Assembly (NCBI GenBank): GCA_963555705.1
Contig: OY743171.1
Span: forward strand, 25,848,852-25,912,851
Origin: Ligustrum vulgare
Taxonomy: Eukaryota > Streptophyta > Magnoliopsida > Lamiales > Oleaceae
Direction: 5' to 3'
Length of the DNA: 64,000 bases
Below the pieces are notes generated by a model. That model worked only from the letters and a program-made list of their open reading frames with translations, was not told the DNA's origin and did not search any database. A program made the translations under genes and the position numbers. Below, piece after piece: positions 60,451-64,000 of this stretch; the first letter of the stretch is position 1, and the number at the start of each line of letters is the position of its first letter.

Positions 60451-61498
60451 AAATTTTGTTTTAAAATTGACTTTTTTGGAAAATTAACCCTTAAGCCCCA
60501 TCTTTTCAAGATCTTCTATTTTGGTCCCCAGTTTTGTGAAGTATTTTAATTCAGACCCTCCAGTTTTAAAGTCACATATCTCAGCCCCTATTTTTTTTAA
60601 AAATTGAGTTATTCTTCCAGCCCCTACAGATTTAAAATGTTTCTAATCAGCCCCATTATTTTCAAAAAAAGTTTATTTCAGTCCCTAAACTTTAAATTTC
60701 AGTTTTAATAAATTTTCAATTGAGTCCCTAAATATTAATTTATCATTTTAAAACCTTAAAATTCTGAATTTCTAATTCAAGGCTTATTTCATATTTTGGT
60801 TAGACGAAACGTGTGGACGATTGAGAGATTGATGCTACTTCCTGCTCCACTTTTTTTACGTGATTCGAGATAAATTAAGGTAGACTCGCCCCCACTAATT
60901 AGTTTATATTATAATTGCATGTATTATGTGGATTTACGTGATTTATATGCTTAATTGCATGAGACAAGACAAGAATATCTCTTATGAGATAAAAAGAGAA
61001 ATTTATGTTATGCATGTCATAACTTTTACGCTTTATTTGCATAAGACAAGAATATGTTCATTTGCATTCACTATGTGATTCCTATGATTAAGAAGAGAAT
61101 GTCATTGTATTATTTGCATAATTACGTGATCAATTATCTTGTAAATTAATTATTGGCAATGAGTCTACTGAGTATTTCTTTTGAAATACTCACTCTGTTT
61201 CTAACAATATTTGCAGAGTTCGGAGGCGGTGGCAAATGAGGGGCAATTATGACAAACATTTATTTTAAGTTATTTTTGAAAATCGAGATTATTGGAACTT
61301 GTAAATTCTACTTGTTGAGATTTGAAAATTGTATATAATGTTTATCAAGTGAATTTAATTAAATTGAACTATCATTACTAATTTTTTCAAATGAATGTGA
61401 TGTTTTAAAATTTAGTATATTTTCGAAATATTTGTTAAATAGTTATTTTTAAAGAGACGACGTGGCGACCCGAGTTTTACTGAACTTGGGGCGTTACA
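59190..61498 (+). mobile_element. Ty3/gypsy-type LTR, plus strand (solo or truncated)
   Basis: It ends GGGGCGTTACA at 61498. The order is: AT-rich start, GC-richer block (59560-60370), short runs with 'agcccc' and 'agtccc' (60490-60730), and a block with 'actgagtatttcttttgaaa' (61165-61190). This is the order of the minus-strand LTR at 1-2204. No primer site or pol follows it. The left boundary is approximate. The frame at 60114-60509 is produced by the microsatellite and is not coding. Confidence 0.55.
60379..60449. repeat. TG then AG microsatellite
   Basis: About 26 bp of TG followed by about 45 bp of AG inside the gypsy-type LTR. Confidence 0.95.
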
Positions 61499-62560
61499 GG
61501 TCCACCCAAAATTGTGCCTAAATAGCCCTTATTAACTATTTTTCCAACAATACCCCCACATAAATGAAAATTGCGAGAGACATGAAAACATGAGACACAA
61601 AGACTTGGTGATATAGTTCAACGTTTGAAACTTGCATAGGATAGGTATGTATTATTATCCTTTGAACCTTCCCTTGTAAAAGTATATTTAGTTTACTAGT
61701 TGGCCAGTAGACGTGATGTATTTGAACTGTTCGGCCTTTTTTCTTCCAATACAATTCAGTTCTCATTATTACGTTCGTTTGTGAAAGTGAACATATGCCT
61801 AGTTCCGTAAGAGTTTCAAAGAATTGAGATCAACAAAAAAACTCCCTTAGAAGCGGCCCCACATTTCTCTAATAAGGTGATCTCTTAATTAAGGGTAGCT
61901 CACTCTACTCCGCTTTAATTCCGAATGCATAAGAATCATTAAAAGTATGTTGCATGCCCTTAATTTTTACGGACATCACTATTACATCATATAAGTGGAC
62001 AAGATAAGTTATTCTCCACAGTGATTCGATTAAATTTTTACAATTAAGTTGCCCCTTTGAACCTAGATCTTGATATCTATAGTCAACTAGGTTAGGATTT
62101 CATTGTATTAACTCATTCGTCTAAGGGATTAAGTCTCATTCTTTTCGATGATTTTCCAACTAGTTGGATTTCTTGTGTAGTGCAGCCCATAGTTACAGTA
62201 AATCTTAAGTACCTCATTACTCTTAATATTCCTTTCTAGTAATCAACTTCTGGATTACTCGTATATCTATTTAGTTTACTAACAATATAAGCTATGTTTG
62301 GTCTTGTTACAAATCATCAAGTACATCAAACTTCTAATAATTTGAGAGTACTCTACCTTAGGGACACTCTCACCTTTGTTTTTAGATAGATGCTAACTTG
62401 TATCTATTATGTTCTAGCCATTCTAGAATCATCATGTTTATTTTTTTTTCAGAATCTTGTCCACATTATGTGACTAGCTTAACATGAGTCAACTCCAAGA
62501 ATCACATCATCTAAACCCATATCTTTTATGTTAATCTTGAATTCAACATATTTTTAGTAG
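61499..62560. other. No intact gene; probable decayed copia sequence
   Basis: AT-rich with stops throughout. On the minus strand scattered pieces continue the copia pol remnant from 62560 downward, but without a motif I can name. Confidence 0.35.
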
Positions 62561-63010
62561 ATTTAATCATCCCATTGTTACCACCAACAATACGCATGTC
62601 GTTAACATAACGACATAAAACTGTCACACTCGTTGATCTTAAATCCACACTCTATCATGACATTATCAAACTTTCCATGTCATTGTTTAGGTGCTTGTTT
62701 CAAGCCATACAATGACTTCACAAATTTACGAACTTTCTTTTCTTGCCCTAAGATTAAAAACCCTAAGGTTGTTCCATGTAGATTTCTTCCTCTAAATTTC
62801 CATTCAAAAAGACAATTTTAACATCCACTTAACATACTTCAATATTTTGCAGAGCTTCAATCGCAAGTATCATCCGGATAGATGTTATTCTTGTCATTAG
62901 AGAATGTGTATTGAAGTAATCGAGGTCTTCTAGTTGTCTACAACCCTTAATCACTAATCTAGCTTTACACTTATTAATTGTTCCATTAGCCTACGGATTT
63001 GCTTCCCAGA
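62560..63010 (-). pseudogene. Ty1/copia reverse transcriptase remnant
   Basis: Minus-strand reading shows copia RT in order: KARLVIKGCRQLEDLDYFN, LAIEALQNIEV, VDVKIVFLNGNLEEEIYMEQ, KKVRKFVKSLYGLKQAPKQ, then MIECGFKINECD. Several in-frame stops interrupt it (for example before the GF that follows YMEQP). Gag, integrase and RNase H were not found around it. Confidence 0.85.
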
Positions 63011-63413
63011 GGAAGATCCACCAACTCCCATGCATGATTTTACAAAATGGAATCTATTTCACTTTTAAATGTCTTTCCATTGTGATCATTTTGAAGAGCC
63101 CGCAACTACTTTAAAGCTTTGAGATTTAGTTTCTAGCGTATATGTCAAAAAATTAGAACCATAAGATTTTTTTGGTCCGTTCTCATTTGCTACGTCTTAG
63201 TTCAACCCAACTTCCTTTCTAGTCCTTGGTCCTGACTATTTCCAACCACAGTCTGATGTGTCTGTATGGAATATATTTGCTTTTCTTTAGATCTGTATGA
63301 AAATACATGTTTAAAGAATGAAATATTTCTCGATTTTACTATAATGTTTTTGTGTATGTATTAAATTTTAGACTAATACACAAGGAACCAATAAGCACTA
63401 CTGTTATGTGCAT

Positions 63414-64000
63414 TGTGACGACCCCAAAAATCACGAAATATTTTAAGCAAGTGACGTAAATGATGTCACATAACTGAGTTTTCAAAATCACTTCACTTAA
63501 AACAAAACTCTTTTCTTTAAAAAGTACCGAAATTAATTTTTGAAACATTTTCTAGTTAATATAAAAGATCTTTACTTTTAAAATACTTTGAATTTGCAGT
63601 GCAGCACTATCTATCTCGTTGTCTGAAGATCCGCGTCAATCTTTTTTATTTCTACGACTACCTAGAAAGTTCGAATTCATAGGATGAGCGCACACGCCCA
63701 GTTAAAAGAATATGGTGCATATGTATTATTGTACACTGAGATGTACAAGTCAACCTCACATACTCAAGAAAAGTTTAGATATATCTATGTATAATTTCAA
63801 ATGCGCCAATCAAAGTAATACAGCTTGATATATAGGTAAGATATTTGTATATCTAGAATAATTGACAGATCAAGATCGTGATGTGTTGTATGCACCATAT
63901 CATCGGATGCTTAAACAATATATTCATATCGTAATATCTAATTATTATTGAGACATCCCACATGTATCGCATCACCAATTACTCATACGTTATAGGTACT
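63414..64000 (+). mobile_element. Start of a Ty3/gypsy-type LTR running off the right edge
   Basis: TGTGACGACCCC at 63414, followed by 'aaaatcacgaaatatttta', resembles the LTR start at 15067 (TGTAGCGACCAATATTTTA). The rest lies beyond the window. Confidence 0.45.

Noticed and set aside
60114..60509. 131-codon frame with Ser-Leu and Thr-His repeats
   Set aside because: Its repeats are the TG/AG microsatellite, and the rest is the GC-richer part of an LTR.

Overview
The window is nuclear DNA of a flowering plant, most likely a eudicot. It is AT-rich, has long spliced introns, and is dense in plant-type LTR retrotransposons, Helitrons, MITEs and a SINE. No species-specific marker was recognised. 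One gene is certain and complete: a V-ATPase membrane subunit a of the VHA-a1 type on the minus strand (4705-19029, 18 exons, 819 codons). Almost everything else is mobile or decayed DNA.

Layout. 1-4478: Ty3/gypsy LTR and pol remnants in opposed orientations, with a SINE inserted in one LTR. 4705-19368: VHA-a1 and its leader; intron 2 carries a 2.8 kb LTR retroelement with a 5-bp target duplication. 19369-26250: a minus-strand LTR element with short LTRs and no recognisable gag-pol. Inside it, on the opposite strand, lie two open frames: a 136-codon basic, cysteine-rich protein resembling the nucleic-acid-binding proteins of filamentous plant RNA viruses, and an intronless LONELY GUY (LOG)-like cytokinin-enzyme relative of 217 codons. 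A GC-rich MITE with a 9-bp target duplication is also nested there. 26250-36070: MITEs, a nearly perfect 1.67 kb palindrome, a broken DUF1666-family gene, and Helitron ends. 36137-46080: a Helitron or nest of Helitrons carrying gene fragments with intron remnants, including clathrin heavy chain and a SYP7-type syntaxin. 46250-49500: a degenerate LTR-element remnant full of a short repeated motif. 49600-57438: two defective Athila-like Ty3/gypsy elements facing opposite ways. 57439-64000: LTR pieces and a Ty1/copia reverse-transcriptase remnant.

The most unusual locus is 22696-24179. A virus-like cysteine-rich frame and a diverged LOG-like frame without introns sit on the same strand, 419 bp apart, inside a retroelement. 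The LOG-like frame is intact but has lost the MHxRK active-site motif. It may be a viral or retroelement cargo module, or a chimera made by reverse transcription. Only database searches and transcript data can decide.
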